Shown here piece after piece: positions 31,375-39,044 of a DNA stretch of 64,000 nucleotides. The position numbers and the translations under genes are program-made. This stretch comes from DASVVT01 sp036386415. Lineage in GTDB: Bacteria > Acidobacteriota > Blastocatellia > Pyrinomonadales > Pyrinomonadaceae. Where the stretch lies: the NCBI GenBank assembly GCA_036386415.1, contig DASVVT010000009.1, positions 1 to 64,000 on the forward strand. The letters run 5' to 3'. Each line of letters begins with the position of its first letter. The first letter of the stretch is position 1. A model generated the notes under the pieces. That model was not told the DNA's origin, made no database searches, and worked only from the letters and a program-made list of their open reading frames with translations.

Positions 31375-31902
31375 ATGACTGGACGTGTCTTAGTCCTGAA
31401 CGCTTCTTTCGAGCCGATCAACGTGTGCACCGAGCGGCGCGCCGTGGTGATGATCTTCAAAGGCGTCGCGCGCGTCGAGGAGCACAACGGCCACATGCTT
31501 CATTCGGCGAAGCTGTCGATTCATGCCCCTTCGGTCATACGGCTGACACAGTACATACACATTCCCTTTGAGCGCCGCTCGCTCTCGCGCAAGAACATAC
31601 TGCTGCGCGATCATTCGACCTGCCAGTATTGCGGCAAGCCATATCCTCCTGCGGAATTGACGCTCGATCACGTTCACCCGCGCTCGCGCGGCGGCGATTC
31701 GACGTGGGATAATCTGGTCGCGTGCTGCAAGCGCTGTAACCATCGCAAAGGCAACCGGACACCCGAGGAGGCCGGGATGCACCTGTTGCGTCGCCCGCGC
31801 GGCTTTTCGCTGCACGTCAATCGACAGATCATGCGCTACCTCGGGCGCGCAGACGAGACATGGCGCAAGTATCTCTTTTACGAATCGGACAGCGGCGAGT
31901 GA
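31375..31902 (+). CDS. HNH endonuclease
   Basis: This 175-aa protein has the zinc-stabilised HNH fold: C83 and C86 (CQYCGK), catalytic LDHVHPRSRGG (D98, H99) and C118/C121 with CNHRKGNRTP. This stand-alone family, with VLVLNASFEPINVCTERRAV at the start, is widespread and its physiological substrate is not established. It has its own promoter and is followed 58 nt later by tatA. Confidence 0.92.
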   Translation: MTGRVLVLNASFEPINVCTERRAVVMIFKGVARVEEHNGHMLHSAKLSIHAPSVIRLTQYIHIPFERRSLSRKNILLRDHSTCQYCGKPYPPAELTLDHVHPRSRGGDSTWDNLVACCKRCNHRKGNRTPEEAGMHLLRRPRGFSLHVNRQIMRYLGRADETWRKYLFYESDSGE

Positions 31903-31960
31903 GAAGCCCGGCCTGTGGACACCGTACCGTCCCGTGAGAAACGGGCAGAGGACTTTTGTG

Positions 31961-32227
31961 ATGAATCAAATACTATTGATAGGTATGCCGGGAGGATGGG
32001 AGTGGATCGTCATACTGGTCGTCATCCTGCTCCTTTTCGGCGGCAGCCGCCTGCCACAGCTTGCCAAAGCGTTGGGGCAGAGCAAGCGCGCCTTCCGTGA
32101 AGGCCAGGACGAGGGCGAAGAAGAGGCGCGACTTGATAAAGAGCGTCGCCAGCGGGAAAGTTTACGCGCCCCCGACGCCGAGCAACTAGAACAAGATAGA
32201 ATCCCGGCTAAAGAAGTAAAAAGGTAA
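31961..32227 (+). CDS. tatA: Twin-arginine translocase subunit TatA/TatE
   Basis: TatA (88 aa) oligomerises to let folded proteins cross the inner membrane. The single helix WIVILVVILLLFGGSRLPQL with the FG hinge and the amphipathic AKALGQSKRAFREG are typical, followed by a charged tail. The ATG at 31961 is chosen, with AGAGGA 12 nt upstream; a GTG at 31934 is in frame but less likely. No tatC is nearby. Confidence 0.93.
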   Translation: MNQILLIGMPGGWEWIVILVVILLLFGGSRLPQLAKALGQSKRAFREGQDEGEEEARLDKERRQRESLRAPDAEQLEQDRIPAKEVKR

Positions 32228-32232
32228 TAAAG

Positions 32233-32343
32233 CTGTCCGTTGTCCGTCGTCCGTTGCTTGTGCTGCTCAATCCGGCTTTCTGAAGTTCAAATGTTCACTT
32301 ACAAAAGCGAACAACTGACGACGGACAACTGACCACGGACAGC
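32233..32343. repeat. Heptamer fold-back repeat, word GTCCGTN
   Basis: The left arm is GTCCGTT, GTCCGTC, GTCCGTT. The right arm is CAACTGA, CGACGGA, CAACTGA, CCACGGA, CAG. It lies between the convergent tatA and methyltransferase genes. Confidence 0.9.
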
Positions 32344-33174
32344 CTACGCAGTTTTTCGACCCGTCACGAGCGTGGCCTTAACGGAGAGGCCGAAATTCAT
32401 ATCCTGCCGTTCCTCATCTATGATGCGTGCGATCTCTTGTGAAATGCGTGCCCGCGTCTCCTCATCGGGCAGCGATTCAATCCATCTTCTGAGCAGAAAG
32501 TCTGTAATCAGCGGCGCGTTCAAAAACTCCTCGCCGGATTCGTAATCGAACTCTTCGATGCGCGTCCAGGACGTGACTGCGTCCAGACCCTCGCGCGCCG
32601 CCAGAGTCTCTATGTCCGAGACGGTGGGCAGCTCTTTAATCAGCGCTTCGACATCATCTCCGTGCGCTTCGAGCCCTGTGTTGCGCAGGGCCTCCCAGTA
32701 GATGGAAAAGAACTCGCCGAAGCTCGAAGCCGTCACGAGGCTGAGCGCCACGGTGCCGCCGGGCACGGCCACTCTGACCATCTCTGACAACATCTGCGGG
32801 AGGCGCTCCGGTGCGATCAGCGAGCCGTCACCGATGACCAGCTCAAACTGGTCATCTCTGAACCACAGCGCCTCCAACTGCGTTTGACGAAACTCCGTCT
32901 CCGCGCTCATCGCCACGGCCTTCACGCGCGCCAGCTCCAGACGCTCCTCGCTCTCGTCCGCGCAGACGAGCCTGACATCATCCGCGATGCGCTCCTGTAA
33001 TGCCATCGCGTGGCCGCCCGTGCCGGATGCGACATAAAGTATGCGCCCCTCTTTCGGCAGCTCGACGTGCTCGTCCATCAGCTCCGCGAACCTCTCGCCC
33101 CAATCGGTCGCGACGTACAGTTCATGCAGGAAAGCCAGTTCTTTGTCCGATTTATCAGTGCTCACTCGTTTCAC
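32344..33174 (-). CDS. Class I SAM-dependent methyltransferase
   Basis: This 276-aa protein has the glycine-rich SAM motif ILYVASGTGGHAMAL (motif I) and LVCADESEERLELA with an acidic residue at the end of strand 2. ELVIGDGSLIAPERLP and VAVPGGTVALSLVTASS fit motifs II-III. The substrate cannot be told. It lies tail to tail with tatA and head to tail after rarA on the same strand, with a long repeat between. Confidence 0.85.
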   Translation of the reverse strand: MKRVSTDKSDKELAFLHELYVATDWGERFAELMDEHVELPKEGRILYVASGTGGHAMALQERIADDVRLVCADESEERLELARVKAVAMSAETEFRQTQLEALWFRDDQFELVIGDGSLIAPERLPQMLSEMVRVAVPGGTVALSLVTASSFGEFFSIYWEALRNTGLEAHGDDVEALIKELPTVSDIETLAAREGLDAVTSWTRIEEFDYESGEEFLNAPLITDFLLRRWIESLPDEETRARISQEIARIIDEERQDMNFGLSVKATLVTGRKTA

Positions 33175-33183
33175 CCCGCAAAA

Positions 33184-33360
33184 GCAGAAGACAGAATACA
33201 GTAGTCAGGAGACAGTAGTCAGTAGTCAGTAGAAAAGAAAATCCGGCGATGTGTTTGGTGCTGCTCATCTCACTCGCAGTACGAAATGCTGCCGACGCTG
33301 CTTTCTGTTCTACTGGCTACTGACTACTGTCTACTGTGTTCTGTCTTCTGACTCCTGTTC
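33184..33360. repeat. Heptamer fold-back repeat, mixed words GTAGNCA and ACAGAAN
   Basis: The left arm is GAAGACAGAATACAGTAGTC then AGGAGACAGTAGTCAGTAG. The right arm is CTACTGGCTACTGACTACTG then TCTACTGTGTTCTGTCTTC. The loop is about 70 nt. The right arm encodes the last residues and stop of rarA on the minus strand. Confidence 0.88.
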
Positions 33361-34647
33361 TTCATCATCATAATACACGTGGCCGCGCAAAGATTCAGGC
33401 AGACACGGCATCTCTTCACGCGCTTGTGGGTCGCTATGGGCGTAGCGATAGCCGCTGCCGTAACCAATTCTCTTCATGAGCGGCGTGATGGCATTGCGTA
33501 GGTGGAGCGGGACGGGCTCGCGCGCCGTCTCCCCTGCATCCGCGACCGCAGCATGGTAGGCGCGCTTGACGGCGTTCGATTTTGGCGCGCGTGCGAGATA
33601 GATGGTCGCCTGCGATAGCGGATAGAGCGCTTCGGGCAGCCCGATCAATCGCGTAATGTCGGCTGCCGCAGCCGCCTGCACCATCGCCTGCGGGTCGGCG
33701 AGCCCTATGTCTTCGGAAGCGAGAATGCAGAGACGACGCGCGATGAAGACCGGATCAGCACCGCCTTCGATCAGCCGCGCGAGCCAGTAAAGCGCCGCGT
33801 TGACATCGGAATTACGCAGCGACTTGATGAGCGCAGAGGCCAGGTTGTAATGCTCCTCGCCGCCTTTGTCGTAAGCGTAATGGGCTCTTCCCAGGGCTTC
33901 AATGATCGTCTCCAGCGTGACGCGCCGCGCGCCGTTCTCATCCGGCGCGGTCGATTCGACCGCCGCCTCAAGCGCGGCGAGCGCCACGCGCGCATCGCCA
34001 GCGGAAGAATGCGCCACGCGTGCGACCAACTCATCCGAAACCTCCGGGCGAAGATGTGCCAGTCCGCGCTCTTCATCAGAGAGCGCATGCCTGATGATCG
34101 TTTCGATATCTGTCTCAGCCAGAGGATTGAGCACAAGCACACGGCTGCGCGAGAGCAACGCGCCCGTGACTTCAAACGAAGGGTTTTCGGTCGTCGCTCC
34201 GATGAGCGTCACAGTCCCATCCTCCACGGCAGGCAGGAGCGCATCCTGCTGCGCTTTGTTGAAGCGGTGGATTTCGTCTATGAAGAGCACTGTGCGCGCC
34301 CCTTGCTGCCGCGTCTCACGCGCCTCACTGATGGCTGCGCGCAGGTCCTTGACGCCGGAAAAGACCGCCGAGAGGGCGATGAACCGTGCGCCGCTCTGTT
34401 CGGCAAGCAATCGCGCCAGAGTTGTCTTACCCGTGCCGGGTGCGCCCCACAGGATAAGCGAGGGCAGCGCCCCGCGCCCCTCGAGCAGGCGACGCAGGAT
34501 GCGTCCCTCCCCGACCAGATGGGTCTGGCCGACGAACTCTACAAGATTACGCGGACGCATACGGTCAGCTAGCGGCGCGTCTGCTGGTGGAGGGCTGCTG
34601 GCTGGCTCCGGCTCATTGAAAAGGCTCTTTGTTGTGCGGCGCGGCAT
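33331..34647 (-). CDS. rarA: Replication-associated recombination protein RarA/MgsA
   Basis: RarA is an AAA+ ATPase acting at stalled replication forks. Walker A GAPGTGKTT is at 68-76 and the Walker B region LFIDEIHRFNKAQQDALLP near 121. ALSAVFSGVKDLRAAI is the conserved segment. At 438 aa it is full length. Its last ten residues (EEQESEDRTQ) and stop codon are encoded by a word repeat, so the natural C terminus may have been altered. Confidence 0.97.
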   Translation of the reverse strand: MPRRTTKSLFNEPEPASSPPPADAPLADRMRPRNLVEFVGQTHLVGEGRILRRLLEGRGALPSLILWGAPGTGKTTLARLLAEQSGARFIALSAVFSGVKDLRAAISEARETRQQGARTVLFIDEIHRFNKAQQDALLPAVEDGTVTLIGATTENPSFEVTGALLSRSRVLVLNPLAETDIETIIRHALSDEERGLAHLRPEVSDELVARVAHSSAGDARVALAALEAAVESTAPDENGARRVTLETIIEALGRAHYAYDKGGEEHYNLASALIKSLRNSDVNAALYWLARLIEGGADPVFIARRLCILASEDIGLADPQAMVQAAAAADITRLIGLPEALYPLSQATIYLARAPKSNAVKRAYHAAVADAGETAREPVPLHLRNAITPLMKRIGYGSGYRYAHSDPQAREEMPCLPESLRGHVYYDDEEQESEDRTQ

Positions 34648-34655
34648 AATAATCG

Positions 34656-34707
34656 TGTGTCAGGTGTCTGGGATAAACTCGCCTCCCTGACCCACGTCAC
34701 CTGAGAC
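34656..34707. repeat. Heptamer-type fold-back repeat, word CAGGTGT
   Basis: The left arm is GTGTCAGGTGTCTGGGA. The right arm is TCCCTGACCCACGTCACCTG. It resembles the repeat at 6053 and lies just upstream of rarA. Confidence 0.6.
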
Positions 34708-34807
34708 CTATCTTCTGAAAATCCTTGCCCTTTGAGCTTAGCACAACCCGGCGTTGCGGTGTGACCGTGCGTAGGACAACGCTCAATTAAAGTCCGAAAT
34801 CTTGGAG

Positions 34808-34834
34808 GGAACGTTGCGCAGACGTTGTTCGTAT
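34808..34834 (+). promoter_or_regulatory. Possible ECF-sigma-type promoter
   Basis: GGAAC (34808-34812) is followed after 17 nt by CGTAT (34830-34834), a layout common for ECF sigma factors. It precedes the small membrane protein at 34899. It is a short match and could be chance. Confidence 0.25.
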
Positions 34835-34898
34835 ATTAAGGCGAAAGCGCGAGACATACTGAAAGGCCCGCGCCGTTGAAAGTTTAATTTTAAGAGGT

Positions 34899-35120
34899 AT
34901 GGCAATGAAGGAAGCGAAAGACGTATTAAGAATAACTGGAATCATACTCCTCGGCCTGTTCGTGCTGGTCGTCGGCATCCCGCTTGTGCTGGCCGCCGCC
35001 GGAATTACGCTGAAGGTTGTCGGCGTTATTTTTCTACTTGCCGTCGGACTCATCAAGCTTGCCATCGTGGTCGCCGTCGTCTACCTGATTCTCGTAGGCA
35101 TACGCGCTCTGCTGCGTTGA
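34899..35120 (+). CDS. Small two-helix membrane protein
   Basis: This 73-aa protein is nearly all hydrophobic, with two helices: IIIL-type GIILLGLFVLVVGIPLVLAA and VGVIFLLAVGLIKLAIVVAV. It has a basic N terminus (MAMKEAKDVLRI) and a TAAGAGGT ribosome-binding site. No family was recognised. A stress-related envelope role would fit an ECF-type promoter, but this is only a guess. Confidence 0.65.
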   Translation: MAMKEAKDVLRITGIILLGLFVLVVGIPLVLAAAGITLKVVGVIFLLAVGLIKLAIVVAVVYLILVGIRALLR

Positions 35121-35189
35121 TTGAAACCAGATTGGCAATACCTTTCCGTTATTGGAATCAACTTCAAACCTCTGATTAAAACCTGCTCG

Positions 35190-35223
35190 GCGGCGTGACA
35201 CCCTCCCCCGATTGTCACGCCGC
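35190..35223 (+). terminator. Hairpin after the small membrane gene
   Basis: GCGGCGTGACA pairs with TGTCACGCCGC around a CCCTCCCCCGAT loop, 70 nt after the stop codon. No T-run follows, so it is only a candidate terminator or RNA-stabilising stem. Confidence 0.4.
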
Positions 35224-35975
35224 GCCTGTTGACCTGACCGATCCGATTCACGAGTCGGATAGAGAAGCACCTTAGAGATTGAATGAGAAGTGCCTCGACA
35301 GGCTTTGCCGCCCCTCAAATGAAGATTAATTCAAGATAAGCAATATTTTAGCTACGGCCAGAAGCGTCATCCTGATAGCTCCGGATATACCACGATTTCT
35401 CTGGCGACGCGAGGGACGACATGTGATCGGGAGAACGTCAGGCTGTAACGGGGCGCGTCCTCATCTTCTTACTCTAAAAGCTGAAGGCGGCGAATACTTC
35501 CCCAAGCACCCGCCGCCCTTGAAACTCCTGCATTCTGAGCAGGAGCGTCATCGCCATAAGTCGGGGACGAACCCTTGTCAGTCTTTTGCCTGCCTCGCTC
35601 AACTCTCTGCTCCGACTCTCACCTCGGATCGCTCCGCCGCATGTAGATCATTCTTTCCGGTAAGACCTCCACGACAAAAATAAACAAATTCACGTTCTGG
35701 CAAAGAAGAGTGTCAGGCATCACCTGCTCAAGCCGGGCAGGTATGTCTGTCTTTAGAACCCGCCCGCCTACAGCAGGTGCTACGGATTTTGTCGTCTCTA
35801 CTTCAACTCAAATTATGCCCGAATACTTGTTCGAATGAGACTTGAAGAAGTTCCGTAGGGGAGCATAAATCAGGGGCGGTTAACCTCGGCTAGCCGCTCG
35901 TAAGTAGTAGTGGTAATGGGGATTAGCTTCGATCTGCTCCCTTGCGCAGGGAGGGCGGGAGAGCCACCGCGAAAA
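35224..35975. other. Gene-free stretch with scattered hairpins
   Basis: No supportable gene. Short open frames at 35423 and 35870 have no signals or recognisable composition. Small stems include CTCCTGC/GCAGGAG (35525-35545) and ACCTGC/GCAGGT (35722-35742). Nothing else was recognised. Confidence 0.5.
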
Positions 35976-35979
35976 CCTG

Positions 35980-36008
35980 TTGACAAACAAATATAAATAT
36001 CGTTTAAT
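35980..36008 (+). promoter_or_regulatory. Promoter of c-di-GMP leader, copy 1
   Basis: TTGACA (35980-35985) and TTTAAT (36003-36008) are 17 bp apart, with AACAAATA directly after the -35. The same -35, AACAAATA and -10 occur at 55417-55445 before the second riboswitch locus. The predicted leader is about 635 nt to the 36650 ATG. Confidence 0.8.
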
Positions 36009-36067
36009 ACAAAGTGTCTGCCGTCGTCATCTACGGCGAGCTGGCAGCTTGATCTTTCCAAGGCTAC

Positions 36068-36183
36068 GATTGCACACGATAATGGCAAACCTGTCGCGAG
36101 GCAGGGGCGCAAAGCCGTGAGTCTCTTGGTCGCGCTGGTAAAAAGCGTGGTTTTCCTGGAGAGATTGTCTGGTTGCCGAAAGC
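36068..36183 (+). promoter_or_regulatory. c-di-GMP-I (GEMM-I) riboswitch aptamer, copy 1a
   Basis: The conserved core is GGCAAACC (36084-36091), a GCGA tetraloop, GGGGCGCAAAGCC and the closing GGTTGCCG near 36171. This is the c-di-GMP-I consensus (GGCAAACC, GNRA loop, ACGCAAAGCC, GGTTRCCG). It is nearly identical to the element at 55499. The aptamer begins 582 nt before the ATG of the 36650 gene. Whether it acts as an on or off switch cannot be told. Confidence 0.88.
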
Positions 36184-36187
36184 AGTC

Positions 36188-36213
36188 GGAGAAAGCTGTA
36201 ACTTCGAATCTCC
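36188..36213 (+). ncRNA. Conserved hairpin in the leader linker, copy 1
   Basis: GGAGA (36188-36192) pairs with TCTCC (36209-36213). At the homologous place in copy 2, CGAGA pairs with TCTCG (55620-55644), a compensatory change that supports an RNA stem. Confidence 0.6.
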
Positions 36214-36318
36214 GTAAACATCGAACGCGACTGAGCGTTCAGCCGGGCTTCCGTGCAGGCATCCTGACATGCTTCCGAGTTGCCTGGTCGATTACGAGAG
36301 AGGCTTGCAGTCATAGCT

Positions 36319-36361
36319 GGAACCACTCAACCCGCGCTAGCCCCTGGCAATCGGTGGTTCC
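36319..36361 (+). ncRNA. Second linker hairpin, copy 1
   Basis: GGAACCAC (36319-36326) pairs perfectly with GTGGTTCC (36354-36361). Copy 2 has a similar GGGAACC...GGTTC stem in the same order along the linker. Its role is unknown; only AATTCTTC follows, so it is not a clear terminator. Confidence 0.5.
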
Positions 36362-36540
36362 AATTCTTCGTCTTCCCTTTCATTCCAACTACATCTCGGC
36401 AGCGCTTTTGTCCGTTCGCCAGTACATGCCGGCCACGGTGAAGACATGTCTCTGCGCCGGGCCTGACTGAATCTGAACAGAGTGCAATAGGTCGCCTCAG
36501 TAAGCTCCAACCCGACCCGCGTTCTCGCCCGAGGATGCGG

Positions 36541-36632
36541 CCATCAACGACTAAAGCAGTTCCGCATTAATGATGCGGTTAGCAAAACCAGAAGTCTCAG
36601 CCAAGAGCTTGAGAAAGTCCGCCTGCCACAAG
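36541..36632 (+). promoter_or_regulatory. Second, degenerate GEMM-like element, copy 1b
   Basis: CCATCAACGAC, a CCGCAT-TAAT-GATGCGG stem and TAGCAAAACC match position by position the second element of the other locus (CCATCACCGAC, stem, TCGCAAAGCC), but the GGCAAACC and GGTTACCG blocks have diverged. The GCAAAACC core lies 68 nt before the ATG. It may have lost ligand binding or have a new specificity. Confidence 0.5.
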
Positions 36633-36649
36633 TATAAGGAGATAAGATA

Positions 36650-37357
36650 ATGTACAAGAGATTCTTCGTTGCCGCCCTGGCCCTACTCGCCCTTACCTCA
36701 ATCAATGCGCAAAGAACGAATGCGCAATCATCGTGTCCAAACTCTGCGACGTTCGGCGTCCGTCAGTCCGTCGCGGTTAATAAGAGCCTCCAGTCTCAAA
36801 TCGAAGTCACCTACTTCACGACGGATGATCCCAACGTGTTCATTTCGGAAAAAGCCGGGCTCAAAAGAAGCGCCAGCTATATACGCCTGAACACCAACCA
36901 GTTTGTCGCCAAGATCGGTCAGTTGCAGAGAGATGGATTGGCGAGCATCAAGAAAAAGCAGTCGTCAACCTCCTACCTGGGCGAGATGGCCGAGCTGAAT
37001 CTTGAGCGCAACTCCTCGGACGCGCGCGTCATTAACGCGAGCATGGGATCATCGAGCCTGGAATTTCTCTCCGGTCTTGACCGTCAATCTGAGATCAGCG
37101 TCTCCAAAGGCTCCTCGATTGATGGCAACTATTATCGCGTTAATCTGCTCTCCTGGTTCGTGGACGTGACGGCCAAGGGCGGCCAGAAGGTCGTGGACTA
37201 TGACTCCAGCGTGCTCTTGACGCCCGGCGAAACCGCTGTGTTCAAGCTGAGCAGCGATTACGAAGTCAAGCGCAGCGGCGCGGCGCGCAGCTACATAGCC
37301 ATCACCATGCGCTCCGTCAACAGCGTGGGGCTGGCATCGCTCGGACGCCAGAGGTAA
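36650..37357 (+). CDS. Secreted protein of unknown function under a c-di-GMP leader
   Basis: This 235-aa protein has a clear signal peptide (KRFFVAALALLALTSINAQR, cleavage near residue 25). The rest is mixed alpha/beta with no recognised domain; two Cys-poor segments end in LLTPGETAVFKLSSDYEVKR. AAGGAG lies 10 nt upstream of the ATG. It is preceded by a 635-nt leader with two GEMM-like elements, which suggests a role linked to attachment, biofilm or motility changes. This is inference from the riboswitch only. Confidence 0.8.
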   Translation: MYKRFFVAALALLALTSINAQRTNAQSSCPNSATFGVRQSVAVNKSLQSQIEVTYFTTDDPNVFISEKAGLKRSASYIRLNTNQFVAKIGQLQRDGLASIKKKQSSTSYLGEMAELNLERNSSDARVINASMGSSSLEFLSGLDRQSEISVSKGSSIDGNYYRVNLLSWFVDVTAKGGQKVVDYDSSVLLTPGETAVFKLSSDYEVKRSGAARSYIAITMRSVNSVGLASLGRQR

Positions 37358-37552
37358 TCATCCGCGCGGCTGCCTCTACAGGTAATAAGCGTCGGCTTCC
37401 GTAGGGAACTCTTAGCTATGCGGATGGCCGAGAGGTTATCAGCTTCGCCAAGCAAGACAGGACGGCTTAAGGGAGACCCCTGACAGTCTAGCCGCAACGA
37501 GTGATGAGCGAGCTTATAAACCCCAGTTGATGGTAGAAACCAATCTGATACG

Positions 37553-38227
37553 ATGAAGCGCTTACTTTACAGTCTCTTTGCCGTCATTTGCCTTTTCCTC
37601 CTACCTTCGGCAAAGCCGGTCACGACAGCCGCCAGAGCGAGCGGGGGAGCCGGTACGATGCCGAAGCAATGCCAGCCGGGCAAGACTGCCCCGGAAGCGA
37701 TGGGCTGGCGCTGGAAGCCCAGGACATCCGTGAGGATCAATTACGTCAAGGGTAACTTCAATGAGGCGGAAGCGGGGGCGCTCTCCCGCGCTGTCAATAA
37801 CTGGAACAATGCTCTGAGAGAGATAGATGCTCAGGTTGTTTTCATTATTGACGATGAGCGCGAGGGGCTGACCCATAATGGCGCAAGCATTATCGTGATG
37901 CGTGGTATCCCGAGGGGGAAGGAACGGGTGGGCGAGATCAGGTTCCATTCGCTGTCGAATGGAAGGGTGCGCCTGGTTGTGACCATCAACCCGGTGGTCA
38001 CAGACCTGAACGCGCTGACGAGTTTGATGACACACGAACTCGGACATTCGCTGGGTCTCGCGGACTGCTATGAATGTCGTCGCGGCACGACCGCCATGGC
38101 GGCCTTCAAGAGCAACAATAAAGGCAACGATGTTTATGAGCCGAGCGCGTGCGATAAATATGTCGTCGCGGCAGGATACGCCGCGCAGACGAGTACAGAG
38201 GCGCGCGTCGCTCCGATCAAACGGTAG
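37553..38227 (+). CDS. Secreted zinc metalloprotease, snapalysin-like active site
   Basis: This 224-aa protein has a signal peptide (LLYSLFAVICLFLLPSA). The zinc-binding motif is HELGHSLGLADC, i.e. HExxHxxGxxD with Asp as third ligand as in snapalysins, rather than His as in matrixins. Strand and helix spacing before it (RAVNNWNNALREIDAQVVF) also fits the metzincin fold. A methionine follows (TTAMAAF), possibly the Met-turn. A perfect terminator follows the gene. It lies 195 nt after the riboswitch-controlled gene and may be co-transcribed. Confidence 0.85.
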   Translation: MKRLLYSLFAVICLFLLPSAKPVTTAARASGGAGTMPKQCQPGKTAPEAMGWRWKPRTSVRINYVKGNFNEAEAGALSRAVNNWNNALREIDAQVVFIIDDEREGLTHNGASIIVMRGIPRGKERVGEIRFHSLSNGRVRLVVTINPVVTDLNALTSLMTHELGHSLGLADCYECRRGTTAMAAFKSNNKGNDVYEPSACDKYVVAAGYAAQTSTEARVAPIKR

Positions 38228-38272
38228 TCGGCTTTACTAACAGTTGTAGCAGGTAACTTGGTTAGGCAGGAC

Positions 38273-38314
38273 AAGGGAGAGGCAGGTTTTCACCTGCCTC
38301 TCCCTTCTTATTTT
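38273..38314 (+). terminator. Rho-independent terminator
   Basis: AAGGGAGAGGCAGG (38273-38286) pairs perfectly with CCTGCCTCTCCCTT (38293-38306) around TTTTCA, followed by CTTATTTT. It is the clearest intrinsic terminator in the window and ends the protease transcript. Confidence 0.92.
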
Positions 38315-38369
38315 GTAGATGTAGTAGGACGCGGGTACACCGTCTCCCTGATGATCAAGCTTGCGGCCA

Positions 38370-38789
38370 TCAAAGCTTTTTGCAACCGCCTGTTTCCCAA
38401 CTGGTGATGGAATATTTATCGTCTAGAGTCTTATTAATGACTACGGTCACCGTTTGAGACTTGTCCTTGGCTTTCACCTTCAGGCAGAGACGGTAATTCA
38501 CTCCGGCGACCATCTGCGTCTCAGCCCGCTTGATCGAGACGAGCGTGAGGTCGCCGCCCTCTTTTTGCTGCCGCTCGCTGACGGCGGCCTTGGCCGCTGC
38601 GACGACCGCCGGGTCAGCTTTGGGCGCTGGCTGATAGCCCCCCACCTGCGGCTGCGGCGACTGCTTTTTCTGCTCTTGCTGTTCCTGCTTCTTCTGCTCT
38701 TGATTCTGCTGTGCCGCCGCTTCCGACACGACGCCCAGAGTCAGATATAGCGCGATGAAGATTATTACCACCGGCAAACGCTTTTTCAT
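38370..38789 (-). CDS. Secreted cystatin-like protein
   Basis: This 139-aa protein has a signal peptide (KKRLPVVIIFIALYLTLGVV... cleaved near AAAQ) and a Gln/Lys/Pro linker, then a cystatin-like domain from about residue 60. The first hairpin motif QxVxG appears as QMVAGVNYRLCLKVKAKD, followed by a beta strand pair and YSITSWETGGCKK near the end. Cystatins inhibit papain-type cysteine proteases; the bacterial target is unknown. It has an AGGAGG ribosome-binding site. Confidence 0.78.
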   Translation of the reverse strand: MKKRLPVVIIFIALYLTLGVVSEAAAQQNQEQKKQEQQEQKKQSPQPQVGGYQPAPKADPAVVAAAKAAVSERQQKEGGDLTLVSIKRAETQMVAGVNYRLCLKVKAKDKSQTVTVVINKTLDDKYSITSWETGGCKKL

Positions 38790-39044
38790 ATAGAGCCTCC
38801 TAAAGTCGTCCGAAGTTACGTTGAACGACAGCTAGTATAACTCCTGCGCCTCTAATTTCGTGCCACCAATACTTAAATTGCAATTAAATGAGATGAAGCG
38901 GACGCCCGCGAATTAAGAGGACAGGATAAGCGAGGACATCCGCGTATTGTGAAGCTTCTTATAGTTCTGGGGCAATTCTCTCGCAGGATTTCTGATGCTC
39001 AAAGAGAAGGGGAGAAAGAGAACGCAGAAAAGTGATAACCCGTC

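Noticed and set aside
35423..35683. 86-aa open frame in the gene-free stretch
   Set aside because: No ribosome-binding site, signal peptide or recognisable composition.
36117..36470. 117-aa open frame
   Set aside because: It overlaps the copy 1 aptamer and linker RNA and shows no protein features.
36184..36540. Leader linker as a self-splicing group I intron fused to an aptamer
   Set aside because: The equal linker length suggested it, but no group I core helices or conserved G-binding pairs could be recognised by eye.
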